Origin: Eopsaltria australis
Taxonomy: Eukaryota; Chordata; Aves; Passeriformes; Petroicidae
Length of the DNA stretch: 64,000 nt
Reading direction: 5' to 3'
Assembly: GCA_034509425.1 (NCBI GenBank)
Contig: JAVTVJ010011239.1
Span: forward strand, 29,587 to 93,586
Under the pieces are notes generated by a model that saw nothing but the letters and a program-made list of their open reading frames with translations, did no database searches and was not told the DNA's origin. A program made the position numbers and the translations under genes. Each line of letters begins with the position of its first letter. The first letter of the stretch is position 1. Below are positions 1-10,973 of this stretch, in pieces.

Positions 1-43
1 GGTCACAGCTGTTTCTCTCCCATTTGCAGCCCCGTATCTAAAC

Positions 44-1870
44 ATGGGCCCTATAACTAAGGCTACGGTTGCTGTTATACAGTTTGTGTCATGGGTCGAT
101 AAGGTGAGGAATTCATGGATTTTCAACTTCCTCTGGAAAGCAAGCATGTGGATTCAGAGCTACCACACATTAATGACATGCTTTCAGGGTTACTTTAATA
201 ATGGTACCTACTGTGAGGAAATCACACCAAAAGAAATGTTCTCACAACCCTTCACCCAGCTCTTTGGGCCTATCCCGCCAATCTTTGAGAGGTTCAAATC
301 GTTTCTAAATGCGAATGATACCATACAGTGGCTGGTGTTGCTGATAGGCCTGCTGTATTTAGCATTCAGGGAAAAAAGAGGTCTGACTCGGATAACCACC
401 CTGACACCTACCTCAGACAATAGAGATGAGACCTCAGTACCTGACATGGCCCCAGAGACTAGGGATGCAGCCACAGAACCTGACATGGCCCCAGAGACTA
501 GGGACACCATCCCAGAACCTGACATTGCCCCAGACACTAGAGATGCTGCTACAGAGTCTAACCCAGCCCCACAACCCACCTCAGAAACAACCCACCCGGA
601 TTGGGTGGGAGTCCTGGTAAAGTAGATGCGCGAGATGAGTCAAATGCTGAAGGAATACACTTGCCCAGCTGGTGAGAAACCCTCCTCCTACCCCAAAGAG
701 GGAGAGTCTAATGGGGCAGCAGGGGAACCCAGGGACGTTATAACCACTCAGGCTCCAGTCAGATCAGAGGGGCAGCCACAGCCAGTAGCAGTTGCCCCTG
801 TAGAAAAGAGGAAGACTAAGGTCAAACCAGAGAAGCCAGTGAGTAACGATGGGGAAGCAGGACCCTCTCAACCAGTAGGGAGGCCAAGGATTGAAATCAC
901 TACCGAGTCCCTGGGGTATAACAGTCTCCGTAATCTACGAAAAAACATTGTGCGACGGGGTAATGAGCCCTTTACAACATGGCGACTTCAGGTCTGGAAC
1001 CTTATAGGTATAGGTGTGCAGCTGGATAGTATCAAGGCAAGGCAGATGGGACCCTTGTCCCACGACTCGGGGGTGGATCAGGTATTCGGAAGAGACGACG
1101 GGCCCCTGTCTCTCTGGGAACGGCTTTTAATAAGTGTAAGAAAGAGGTTTGTCAACAGGGAGAGAATGCAGGAGTATCATCATAGAAGACCATGGAAGAC
1201 TCTTGAGGAGGGAATCCAACATCTGAGAGAAGTGGCAATATTGGAGGTACTCTTTGGGAGGGATGGACAACATGATAATGACCCCGACAAGGTCAAGTGT
1301 ACAGGGCAAATGTTGTAGAACCTGGCAAAGCTAGGGCCCTCCCAATACTCCATCTTCATTGCAACAATTAATGCTGATGACAACCGAGAGACAGTGGGCT
1401 CCATAGCCACCAAACTCAGGAATTATGATAGTATGATCAGTGGCCCAATGCAGGCTCAGGTCTCTGCTGTAGTCAAAAACCTCAGAGAAGAGATGATGAG
1501 AGAGGTGAGGGAGGAGATGAGGATGATGAGTGCGACACCAGTGCGAGTCACAAGCCCCAAAGTCAGAGCCCAGCGCCCCCCAGCCAGGGAGAGAAGGTAC
1601 ACCCCACGATCTGAGCTGTGGTTCTTCCTGTGTGACCACGGGGAAGACATGAGGAAGTGGGATAGGAAACCCACTGCTACCCTGGCAGCACGAGTACAGC
1701 AACTCAAAGAGGGAAAGACTAACCGAAGCAGGAGGTCTACTACAGTGAAGGTAGCCTCAGCCTCCTGTGACCACGATGCCAGATATTACGGAAAGGAAGA
1801 AAATCTGTTAGATCCTCTCGAGGAGACCTCTACTATGTATGCCCAGAGAAGAAATGATAACCAGAGCTAG
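44..1870 (+). pseudogene. ERV-L gag, copy A, two internal stops
   Basis: This is the structural polyprotein of copy A, collinear with the open gag ORFs of copies B and C on the other strand. One frame runs from 44 to 1870, broken by TAG codons at 623-625 and 1316-1318; the second replaces a Trp codon kept in B and C. The N-terminal part has a hydrophobic segment (QWLVLLIGLLYLAF) at about 328-369. This is followed by 13-residue acidic repeats containing AP(E/D)TRD, a basic Pro-rich linker and a helical C-terminal half. There is no Cys-His zinc knuckle. The terminal TAG at 1868-1870 is in the same frame as pol. Confidence 0.8.
436..560 (+). repeat. 39-bp (13-codon) coding minisatellite in gag, copy A
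   Basis: A 13-codon unit with the core AP(E/D)TRD is repeated in tandem. Copy A has three units, against four in copy B (about 12300-12470) and five in copy C (about 18540-18745). Because the unit is a multiple of three, copy number changes without shifting the frame. Confidence 0.8.
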
Positions 1871-4800
1871 AGGAGCCCTGCCTCTAGCCAGGAAGAGGCA
1901 CGGGAAAACCGAGTCTTTTGAACCGTGTAGGTCCGATGGCCTGGCACATCAGAACCACAAAAATATGAAGCGTTAGTTGATACTGGTGTGCAGTGTACCT
2001 TAATTCCATCAAGACATGTGGGAGCAGAACCTGTTTCTATTGTCGGGGTGACAGGGGGATCACAGCAATTAACTTTGTTGGAAGCCGAGGTGAGCCTGAC
2101 CGGGAAAGAGTGGCAGAAACACCCCATTGTCACTGGTCCAGAGGCCCCGTGTATTCTGGGCATAGACTTCCTCCGGAATGGCTATTACAAAGACCCAAAG
2201 GGACTCAGGTGGGCTTTCGGAATAGCGGCTGTGAAAGCAGAGGGCATTAGGAACCTGAACACCTTGCCTGGACTATCGGAAAATCCAAATGCAGTGAGAC
2301 TCCTGAGAGTAAAAGAGCAACAAGTGCCAATTGCCACCTCGACAGTGCACCGCCGGCAGTACCGGACCAATCGAGATGCCGTGATCCCCATCCACAAGAT
2401 GATCTGCGACCTGAAAAGCCAAGGAGTGGTCAGTAAAGCTCACTCACCCTTCAACAGCCCCATCTGGCCCGTGCGCAAGTCTGACGGGGAATGGAGATTG
2501 ACTGTGGACTATCGTGGCTTGAATGAAGTGACTCCACCATTGAGTGCTGCTGTGCCAGACATGTTAGAGCTCCAGTACGAGCTGGAGTCCAAGGCAGCAA
2601 AATGGTATTCCACCATTGACATTGCCAATGCGTTCTTCTCCATCCCTCTGGCAGCAGAATGCAGGCCCCAGTTTGCCTTCACCTGGAGAGGTGTGCAATA
2701 TACCTAGAATCGGCTGCCCCAAGGGGTGGAGGCACAGCCCCACGATCTGCCATGGACTGATCCAGGCTGCACTGGAAAAGGGTGAGGCTCCAGAACATCT
2801 CCAATACATCGATGACATCATTGTGTGGGGGAACACAGCAGCAGAGGTATTTGAGAAAGGAGAGAAGATCATCATGATCCTCGTGGAAGCCGGTTTTGCC
2901 ATCAAGAACAAAGTCAAAGGACCTGCTCGAGAGATCCAGTTCCTAGGAGTAAAATGGCAAGATAGACGGCGCCAGATTCCCACGGAGGTCATCAATAAGA
3001 TCGCTGCGATGTCTCCGCCAACTAACAAAAAAGAAACTCAAGCTTTCCTAAGAGCCATAGACTTTTGGAAGATGCACATTCCAGAGTACAGCCAAATTGT
3101 GAGCCCTCTCTACCTAGTCACCCGCAAGAAGAACAATTTTCACTGGGGCCCTGAACAGCAACAAGCATTTGCCCAGATCAAGGAGGAGATTGCTCACGCA
3201 GTAGCGCTTGGCCCAGTAAAGACGGGACCAGAGGTGAAGAATGTGCTTTACTCTGCAGCCGGGAACAAGGGCTTGCCCTGGAGCCTTTGGCAGAAGGTGC
3301 CTGGAGAGACTCGAGGCCGACCGCTGAGATTCTAGAGCCGGAGTTACAGAGGGTCTGAAGCCAACTACACCCCCACAGAGAAGGAAATCTTGGCCGCCTA
3401 TGAAGGAGTTCAAGCCGCCTCGGAGGTAACTGGCACTGAAACACAACTCCTCCTGGCACCTCAACTACCAGTGCTGGGGTGGATGTTTAAAGGAAAGGCT
3501 CCCTCTACCCACCACGCCACCGATGCCACATGGAGTAAGTGGATCACACTTATCACACTGCGCGCCCGCATTGGAAATCCGAACCGCCCTGGGATCCTAG
3601 AAATAATTACGAACTGGCCAGAAGGTGTGTTTTGGCCTCACTGATGAAAAGGAGCAAGAACAAGTGACCCGGGCTGAGGAGGCTCCACCATACAATCAAC
3701 TGCTAGATGAAGAAAAGTGCTACGCCCTTTTCACTGATGGTTCCTGTCGCATCATAGGGATAAACCGGAAGTGGAAAGCAGCTGTGTGGAGCCCCATGCG
3801 ACAGGTTGCAGAAGCCACTGAAGGAGAAGGTGGGTCGAGCCAATTTGCTGAACTCAAAGCTGTTCAGCTGGCCCATGACATTGTTGAGAGAGAGAAGTAG
3901 CCAAAGCTCTATCTCTACACCGATTCATGGATAGTAGCCAATGCTCTATGGGGTTGGCTGAAAAAGTGAAAAAAAGCCAACTGGCAGCATCGAGGAAAGC
4001 CAATCTGGGCAGCTGATGAATGGAAAGACATTGCCACTCGGGTAGAGAAGCTACCTGTAAAAGTCTGCCATGTAGATGCCCATGTCCCTAAGAGCCGAGC
4101 TAATGAGGAACACCAGAACAACATGCAGGTAGATCACGCCGCAAAGATAGAGGTGGCACAGATAGATTTAGACTGGCAACACAAAGGGGAGCTGTTCCTA
4201 GCTCGATGAGCCCATGATGCCTCAGGCCACCAGGGCAGAGATACCACCTATAAGTGGGCACGAGACCGAGGGGTGGACCTAACCATAGACAGTATCTCCC
4301 AGGTGATCCATGATTGTGAGACGTGCGCCGCGATCAAACAGGCCAAGCGGGTGAAGCCTCTATGGTATAGTGTACGGTGGTCCAAATATAAGTATGGAGA
4401 GGCTTGGCAGATTGATTACATCACACTGCCCCAGACCCGCCAAGGCAAGCGCTATGTTCTCACAATGGTAGAAGCCACCACAGGATGGCTGGAGACCTAC
4501 CCTGTGCCTCATGCCACTGCCCGGAACACCATCCTGGGCCTCGAAAAACAGGTTCTTTAGAGACATGGTACCCCTGAGAGAATTAAATCCAACAATGGGA
4601 CTCATTTCAAAAATAGCCTTATAAACACCTGGGCTAGAGAACATGGCATCGAGTGGGTGTACCATATCCCTTATCATGCACCAGCAGCTGGGAAACATGA
4701 ACGGTACAATGCCCTGCTCAAAACCACCTTCAAAGCACTGGGTGGGGGGACGTTCAAGAACTGGGAGACTAATTTGGCAAAAGCCACATGGTTAGTGAAC

Positions 4801-5112
4801 ACCCGAGGTTCCTCCAGCCTGGCTGGGCCTGCCCACTCTGACCCCTTGCGAACAACAGATAAAGTTCCAGTAGTACACATGAGAGGTATGCTGGGAAAGA
4901 CTGTTTGGGTTAACTCTGCTTCAAGTAAAAACAATCCCATCCGGGGGGTTGTCTTTGCTCAGGGACCAGGCTGCACCTGGTGGGTGATTGTCCTGGGTTA
5001 GGCCAGAGGGGTCAAAATCTAGGAAGTGATCTGTGCTGCAGGAAGGAATGCAACTTCCTTCCTGCGAGAGAGAGCCAATAATCAGGTAGTTTTAAGGATT
5101 GATAGGTAAGTA

Positions 5113-5160
5113 AACCAATTAAAATGTTGATCCGCCTTCGAGGAAAAAACCCTATATAAT
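5113..5160 (+). promoter_or_regulatory. CCAAT and TATA boxes of the solo LTR
   Basis: CCAATTAA lies about 40 bp upstream of TATATAAT (5153-5160), the expected U3 core-promoter spacing. Transcription would run rightwards into the LTR. Confidence 0.55.
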
Positions 5161-6418
5161 CAGAGACTCTCGGAAGCTCTTCCTCTTTGGACCTGCTGCT
5201 GCTGTGTAGAGAGGAGCAGCTCCTGCTTCTCTCGCTGGTAAGGCCCCAGCTCTCCCCCCCACTCCCCCCCCCCCATCCCCCCGCCCTTCCAAAGAGGTGG
5301 GGGGGAGGGAAGGGAAGTTTGGAGCGGCCGTGCCACTGCAGCCGGGAATGGGGGAGGAACGGCTGGAATCTTCGGCAGATATAGCTCAGCCAGTGTGCCA
5401 GCTACACGAGAGGGAGAGCCAGGCCCCTGCTCCGGGCCAGGCAAGGACCGGGCCGGACTCCATCCAGCTCAAACCTGTTCAAACAGCCCGGCAAAGAGCA
5501 CGTGATCCTCACACTGCCAGAGAGAGAGAGAGAGACAGAGATTAACTCTCTCCATGCCTGGACTAAACTCACAGACACCCATCCTTCCTCGCAGAGAGAG
5601 GAACGAGTGAGGACATCGACATAGTGCAGCGCAGAGACTTTACAGTCAGTGAGGAAAGCAGAACTGATACTTACAAGGGGGTGCATGGGAAGTTGCTTCA
5701 AGAGTGAAGCTGAAAACTCTTTTAGAGAACCATGGTTGGGGACTGAGCTAATAAATTCCCTGTAATATATGAAGATATAGTCCAAAGGGGGATGTGAGGT
5801 TCTTATTGCAGCCAATGAACTGAAATACCTAAGTACAGACAAGTAAGTGTTGAAAAAGTACAGCCTAATGAGAAACTTGAACCAAGAGAGAGGAGAGGCT
5901 GTGCCCCAGAGCCCTGGTCCCGGGGAGAATGCCAGAGAACCTGAGCTGTCAGGAGAACCTGTGTTGCTAAGCACAGAAGAAGGGATTTTCTTTGTTGCTG
6001 CAATTGAACGGGGCATCCTTAAAACAGGTACCCTGTGGACTGTTCATAACCCACCCAAGTAACTGTGGGAAGGCTACTGGTGTGGGAGAGATCCACCATT
6101 AAGCTGGACTTTGCTCCGGGCGGCGGCTGATGGTGAGGCAGAAGACCCATAAAAACTGTATTTTTCTTACAGAAAATCCATGGTGTAAGCAAAGGAAACT
6201 TCTCTCCCTAAATGAACTAGAACAAGAGCTGTTTCTGAGGTGGTGAACTGACTGGGGATCGAAGTGTTGTCTTATGTATGTTGTCAGGGAGAATGAAATG
6301 GAGAGGTGGGGAAGGAGGGGTGGTCTGGTTTGGAGTTTGTTTGGTGGTCTGGAGGAGTTTGTTCTGGTTTTCCTTGGGTTTTTTTTTTCTTTTCTTTTCC
6401 CTTTGTCTTAGGTATATT

Positions 6419-6424
6419 AATAAA
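6419..6424 (+). terminator. AATAAA polyadenylation signal of the solo LTR
   Basis: AATAAA sits about 140 bp before the LTR's 3' end, following a T-rich run, as expected for the R/U5 boundary of a retroviral LTR. Confidence 0.5.
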
Positions 6425-6729
6425 ACTTCTTTGTACTTTATAAAGTTTGAGCCTGCTTTGCCTACTCCTAATCTTAATCTCACAACAAGCAATCAAGTAA
6501 ATTTAAGTAAGTGTGCTGGCATTTAGCCACAAACCTGAATAGGCGAACTGAAACCACTACAGTGATGCAAAGGGATGGAGAGACCCGATGCATACCTCAA
6601 GGAGATCTTGTTTTAGGGTGAACTACTCATGACACTGTGCTTGTATCTGTATCTGCATGTATGTATGTACCTTGAAAGTTTAAATTTGATGTAAGGTGTT
6701 TGCATGGAAAAAAAATTCGGGGTGGAGAA

Positions 6730-6783
6730 TGTTGAAGGTTGGATTTAGTTCTTCTCCTCAGGAATTTTTCTCGCATGGGTTGC
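6730..6783 (+). repeat. Truncated 3' LTR of ERV-L copy A (first 54 bp only)
   Basis: It starts TGTTGAAGGTTGGAT directly after the purine-rich tract GGGGTGGAGAA and matches the first 54 bp of the full LTRs at 6784-7681 and 13030-13927, read on the other strand. It then abuts, without spacer, the 3' end of an LTR in the opposite orientation. Confidence 0.85.
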
Positions 6784-7681
6784 TGTCCTGGTTTGAAGGA
6801 CAGGTGTCTGTTAAGGAAGGCAGGAGCCTCTCTTGGAATGGGAAACTGTAACCCCTCTCTCTCCGAATTATTATAAATTTGAAATCAAGAGGCTCTTAGG
6901 CAAAGATATGGAAATAGGAATAACAGTTTTTTACTACTATCTAAAACAAGGATAACAAATAACAACAACTATAACGTCGACCAACAAACAGAACCAGAAA
7001 CTCAGTGGCAGCCTGCTTGGCTTCAGGCACTTTTTCCTTTTGGTGCAGTTCCAGTCACAGCCTGCAGGGGCGCTCTGGGTGCGGTGATTCCCCGGTGGCT
7101 GCAGGGGTGCTCCGGCGTGAGTTCAGGTGGCACACGGCAATGGCGACAGCCCGAAGCACGGAGGGATGGAGGAGAGCCCTTGCTCTACAGACTCTCGGGA
7201 GGGGGGGGGCAGCTGGTGTCGGTGCTGCAGCAGGATCTCCGGACACAGGGAGCTGGGACGGTAAGGGGTCTCCACGTGCAACGAAAAAACCCCGCTACGA
7301 TGTAGCGGAGAAAAACTCAGAGCGGGCTGGTGGCAGGCCGGTCGGCTCCGGTTGGAGTAGAGGGTAGAGACTCACAGCAGACAGAATGGCAGCTCCGCGC
7401 TGGCTTCTCAGGGGCCGTGGGTTCAGCAGACAGCAGCTCTGACCGTCCAGCTCCGAGGGTCCCGAGCAAGAGAGCGTGACCTCCCTCTGCCCTTGCTTTT
7501 CAGTCTCTCCAAATCTCGCATTACCAGGCTCTGCTTCCGTGAGGGGCAATTTTGCCCCACCCTGCCACGGAGAAAGGCTACAGCCTTGTGCTTTGTTTCT
7601 CTTAAGTACCCAGTCATTTGTGTCTTAGCAACCCATGGGAGAAAAATTCCTGAGGAAAAGAACTAGATCCAACCTTCAACA
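6784..7681 (-). repeat. ERV-L LTR (898 bp), 3' LTR of copy B
   Basis: On the - strand it runs from TGTTGAAGGTTGG to CAAACCAGGACA and follows the purine-rich tract GGAGTGGAGAA. It has the same length as the LTR at 13030-13927 and differs at roughly a dozen sites by eye. Confidence 0.85.
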
Positions 7682-7790
7682 TTCTCCACTCCGAATTTTT
7701 TTTCTCATGCAAACACCTTACATCAAATTTAAACCTTCGAGGTATATACATACATGCAGATACAGATACAAGCGCAGTGTCATAAGTAGT

Positions 7791-10700
7791 TCACTCTAAA
7801 ACAAGATCTCCTTGAGGTATGCATCGGGTCTCTCCATCCCTTTGCATCACCCACCAGGTGCAGCCCGGTCCCTGGGCAAAGACAACCCCCCGGATGCGAT
7901 TGTTTTTACTTGAGGCAGAGTTTACCCAAACAGTCTTTCCTAGCATACCTCTCATGTGTACTGCTGGAACTTTATCTCTATCTGTTGTTCGCAAGGGGTC
8001 AGAGTGGGCAGGCCCGGCCCGGCTGGAGGAACCTCGGGTGTTCACTAACCATGTGGCTTTTGCCAAATTAGCCTCCCAGTTCTTGAACGTTCATCTACTC
8101 AGTGCTTTGAAGGTGGTTTTGAGCAGGCCATTGTACCGTTCATGTTTCCCAGCTGCTGGTGCATGATAAGGGATATGGTACACCCACTCGATGCCATGTT
8201 CCCTAGCCCAGGTGTTTATAAGGCTATTTTTGAAGTGAGTCCTATTGTCAGATTCAATTCTCTCAGGGGTACTATGTCTCCAAAGAACCTGTTTTTCGAG
8301 GCCCAGGATGGTGTTCCGGGCAGTGGCATGAGGCACAGGGTAGGTCTCCAGCCATCCTGTGGTGGCTTCTACTATTGTGAGAACGTAGCGCTTGCCTTGG
8401 CGGGTTTGGGGTAGTGTGATGTAATCAATCTGCCAAGCCTCTCTATACTTGTATTTGGACCACCGTCCACCATACTATAGAGGCTTTACTCGCTTGGCCT
8501 GTTTGATCGCGGCGCACGTTTCACAATCATGGATCACTTGGGAGATACTGTCTATGGTTAGGTCCACCTCTTGGTCTTGTGCCCACTTATAGGTGGCGTC
8601 TCTGCCCTGGTGGCCTGAGGCATCATGGGCCCATCGGGCTAGGAACAGCTCCCCTTTGTGTTGCCAGTCTAAATCTATCTGTGCCACCTCTATCTTTGCG
8701 GCGTGATCTACCTGCTTGTTGTTCTGGTGTTCTTCGTTAGCTCGGCTCTTAGGGACATGGGCATCTACATGGCGGACCTTTACGGGTAGCTTCTCTACCC
8801 GAGTGGCAATGTCTTTCCATTCATCAGCTGCCCAGATTGGCTTTCCTCTACGCTGCCAGTTGGCCTTTTTCCACCTTTCCAGCCAACCCCATAGAGCATT
8901 GGCTACCATGCACGAATCGGTGTAGAGATAGAGCTTTGGCCACTTCTCTCTCTCAGCAATGTCCAGGGCCAGCTGAACAGCTTTGAGTTCAGCAAATTGT
9001 CTCGACCCACCCTCTCCTTCAGTGGCTTCTGCAACCTGTCGTGTGGGGCTCCACACAGCTGCTTTCCACTTCCGGTTCATCCCTATGATGCGACAGGAAC
9101 CATCAGTGAAAAGGGCGTAGCACTTTTCTTCATTTAGCAGTTGATTATATGGTGGAGCCTCCTCAGCCCGGGTCACTTGTTCTTGCTCTTCTTCATCAGT
9201 GAGACTAAAACTCTCACCTTCTGGCCAGTTCGTAATTATTTCTAGGATCCCAGGGCGGTTCGGATTTCCAATGCGGGCGCGCTGTGTGATAAGTGCGATC
9301 CACTTACTCCATGTGGCATCGGTGGTGTGGTGGGTAGAGGGAGCCTTTCCTTTAAACATCCACCCCAGCACTGGTAGTCGAGGTGCCAGGAGGAGTTGTG
9401 CTTCAGTGCCAATTACCTCGGAGGCGGCTTGAACTCCTTCATAGGCGGCTAAGATTTCTTTCTCTGTGGGGGTGTAGTTGGCTTCGGACCCTCTGTAACT
9501 CCGGCTCCAGAATCCCAGCGGTCGGCCTCGGGTCTCTCCAGGCACCTTCTGCCAAAGGCTCTAGGACAAGCCTTTGTTCCCGGCTGCAGAGTAAAGCACA
9601 TTCCTCACTTCTGGTCCCGTCCTTACTGGGCCAAGCGCTACTGCATGAGCGATCTCCTGCTTGATCTGGGCAAATGCTTGTTGCTGTTCAGGGCCCCAGT
9701 GAAAATCGTTCTTTTTGCGGGTGACCAGGTAGAGAGGGCTCACAATCTGGCTGTACTCTGGAATGTGCATCTTCCAAAAACCTATGGCCCCTAGGAAAGC
9801 TTGAGTTTCTTTTTTGTTAGTTGGCGGAGACATCGCAGTGATCTTATTGATGACCTCCGTGGGAATCTGGCGCCGTCCATCTTGCCATTTTACTCTCAAG
9901 AACTGGATCTCTCGAGCAGGTCCCTTGACTTTGTTCTTCTTGATGGCAAAACCGGCTTCCAGGAGGATCATGATGATCTTCTCTCCTTTCTCAAATACTT
10001 CTGCTGCCGTGTTCCCCCACACAATGATGTCATCGATGTATTGGAGATGTTCTGGAGCCTCACCCTTTTCCAGTGCAGCCTGGATCAGTCCATGGCAGAT
10101 CGTGGGGCTGTGCCTCCACCCCTTGGGGCAGCCGATTCTAGGTATATTGCACACCTCTCCAGGTGAAGGCGAACTGAGGCCTGCACTCTGCTGCCAGAGG
10201 GATGGAGAAGAACGCATTGGCGATGTCAATGGTGGAATACCATTTTGCTACCTTGGACTCCAGCTCGTACTGGAGCTCTAACATGTCTGGCACAGCAGCA
10301 CTCAATGGTGGAGTCACTTCATTCAGGCTACGATAGTCCACAGTCAATCTCCATTCCCCGTCAGACTTGTGCACAGGCCAGATGGGGCTGTTGAAGGGTG
10401 AGTGGGCTTTACTAACCACTCCTTGGCTTTTCAGGTCGCGGATCATCTTGTGGATGGGGATCACGGCGTCTCGATTCGTCCGGTACTGCCGGCGGTGCAC
10501 TGTCGAGGTGGCAATTGGCACTTGTTGCTCTTTTACTCTCAGGAGTCCCACTGCATTTGGATTTTCCGATAGTCCAGGCAAGGTGTTCAGGTTCCTGATG
10601 CCTTCTGCCTCCACAGCCGCTATTCCGAAAGCCCACCTGAGTCCCTTTGGGTCTTTGTAATAGCCATTCCGGAGGAAGTCTATGCCCAGAATACATGGGG

Positions 10701-10973
10701 CTTCTGGACCAGTGACAATGGGGTGTTTCTGCCACTCTTTCCCGGTCAGGCTCACCTCGGCTTCCAACAAAGTTAATTGCTGTGATCCCCCTGTCACCCC
10801 GACAATAGAAACAGGTTCTGCTCCCACATGTCTTGATGGAATTAAGGTACACTGCACACCAGTATCAACTAACGCTTCATATTTTGTGGTTCTGATGTGC
10901 CAGGCCATCGGATCCACACTGTCCAAAAGACCCGATTTTCCAATGCCTCTTCCTGCCTAGAGGCAGGGCCCCT
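7791..10973 (-). pseudogene. ERV-L pol, copy B, stops and frameshifts
   Basis: Domains in order on the - strand are a protease (ALVDTG, about 10860), a reverse transcriptase (YIDD, about 10035), an RNase H (FTDGSC, about 9100) and an integrase (HDASGH near 8620, C-terminus near 7800). Open stretches are 10138-10926, 9561-10229 (after a one-base shift) and 8475-9545. The RT break is the same TAG plus one-base insertion seen in copy A and is absent from copy C. An Arg replaces Gly in the second catalytic integrase motif (SDNRTH). A one-base deletion near 10883 relative to copy C puts the start of pol out of frame with gag. Confidence 0.8.

Larger units (their letters stand above)
4989..6561 (+). 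mobile_element. Solo LTR (1573 bp) of an unidentified ERV family, TG...CA with 5-bp TSD
   Basis: The segment starts TGTCCTGGGTTAGGCC and ends GAAACCACTACA. It is flanked by GTGAT at 4984-4988 and GTGAT at 6562-6566, and the interrupted integrase sequence resumes exactly after the second copy. TATATAAT lies at 5153-5160 and AATAAA at 6419-6424, so U3, R and U5 are recognisable. No internal retroviral sequence remains, so this is a recombined solo LTR. A second member in inverse orientation lies at 32246-33860. A GC-rich region at 5240-5350 and a GA-rich run near 5520-5540 follow the TATA box. I cannot name the family. Confidence 0.85.
1871..6615 (+). pseudogene. ERV-L pol (PR-RT-RH-IN), copy A, multiple stops, split by a solo LTR
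   Basis: Pol follows gag in the same reading frame. Visible domains are an aspartic protease with a DTG triad at about 1980, a reverse transcriptase with YIDD at about 2805-2816, an RNase H with FTDGSC at about 3730, and an integrase with WQIDY at about 4405 and AGKHERYN near 4690. Lesions include a TGA and a TAG just after the gag stop (about 1919-1935), a TAG at 2705-2707 followed by a one-base insertion (both shared with copy B), and many later stops. One catalytic integrase Asp is changed (SNNGTH, about 4590). Coding sequence breaks at 4988 at the inserted LTR and resumes at 6562, ending at the TAG at about 6613-6615. It cannot encode a working enzyme. Confidence 0.8.
1..6783 (+). mobile_element. 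ERV-L-type provirus, copy A, 5' end outside the window, 3' LTR truncated
   Basis: This is a class III (ERV-L-like) endogenous retrovirus on the + strand. It enters the window inside gag and runs through protease, reverse transcriptase, RNase H and integrase to a short 3' untranslated stretch and purine-rich tract at about 6708-6729. It has no env, as usual for ERV-L. Its 3' LTR begins TGTTGAAGG at 6730 but stops after 54 bp, where an inverted LTR of the same family begins at 6784. A foreign solo LTR (4989-6561) splits the integrase C-terminus. Both gag and pol carry several in-frame stops, so the copy is dead. The class assignment rests on the pol layout and general similarity to ERV-L pol. 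Confidence 0.85.

Noticed and set aside
208..579. Antisense ORF over the gag repeats (and matching ORFs at 12100-12524 and 18430-18809)
   Set aside because: It is a by-product of the 39-bp repeats read on the other strand; the real frame is gag.
5240..5350. C- and G-rich runs as a G-quadruplex promoter of a host gene
   Set aside because: They are part of the LTR and recur inverted in the second copy near 33560-33610, so they are LTR composition, not a host promoter.
7005..7367. Repeated 120-codon ORF in ERV-L LTRs (also 13251-13613)
   Set aside because: It lies within LTR sequence, antisense to the element, and is not kept in the third LTR.
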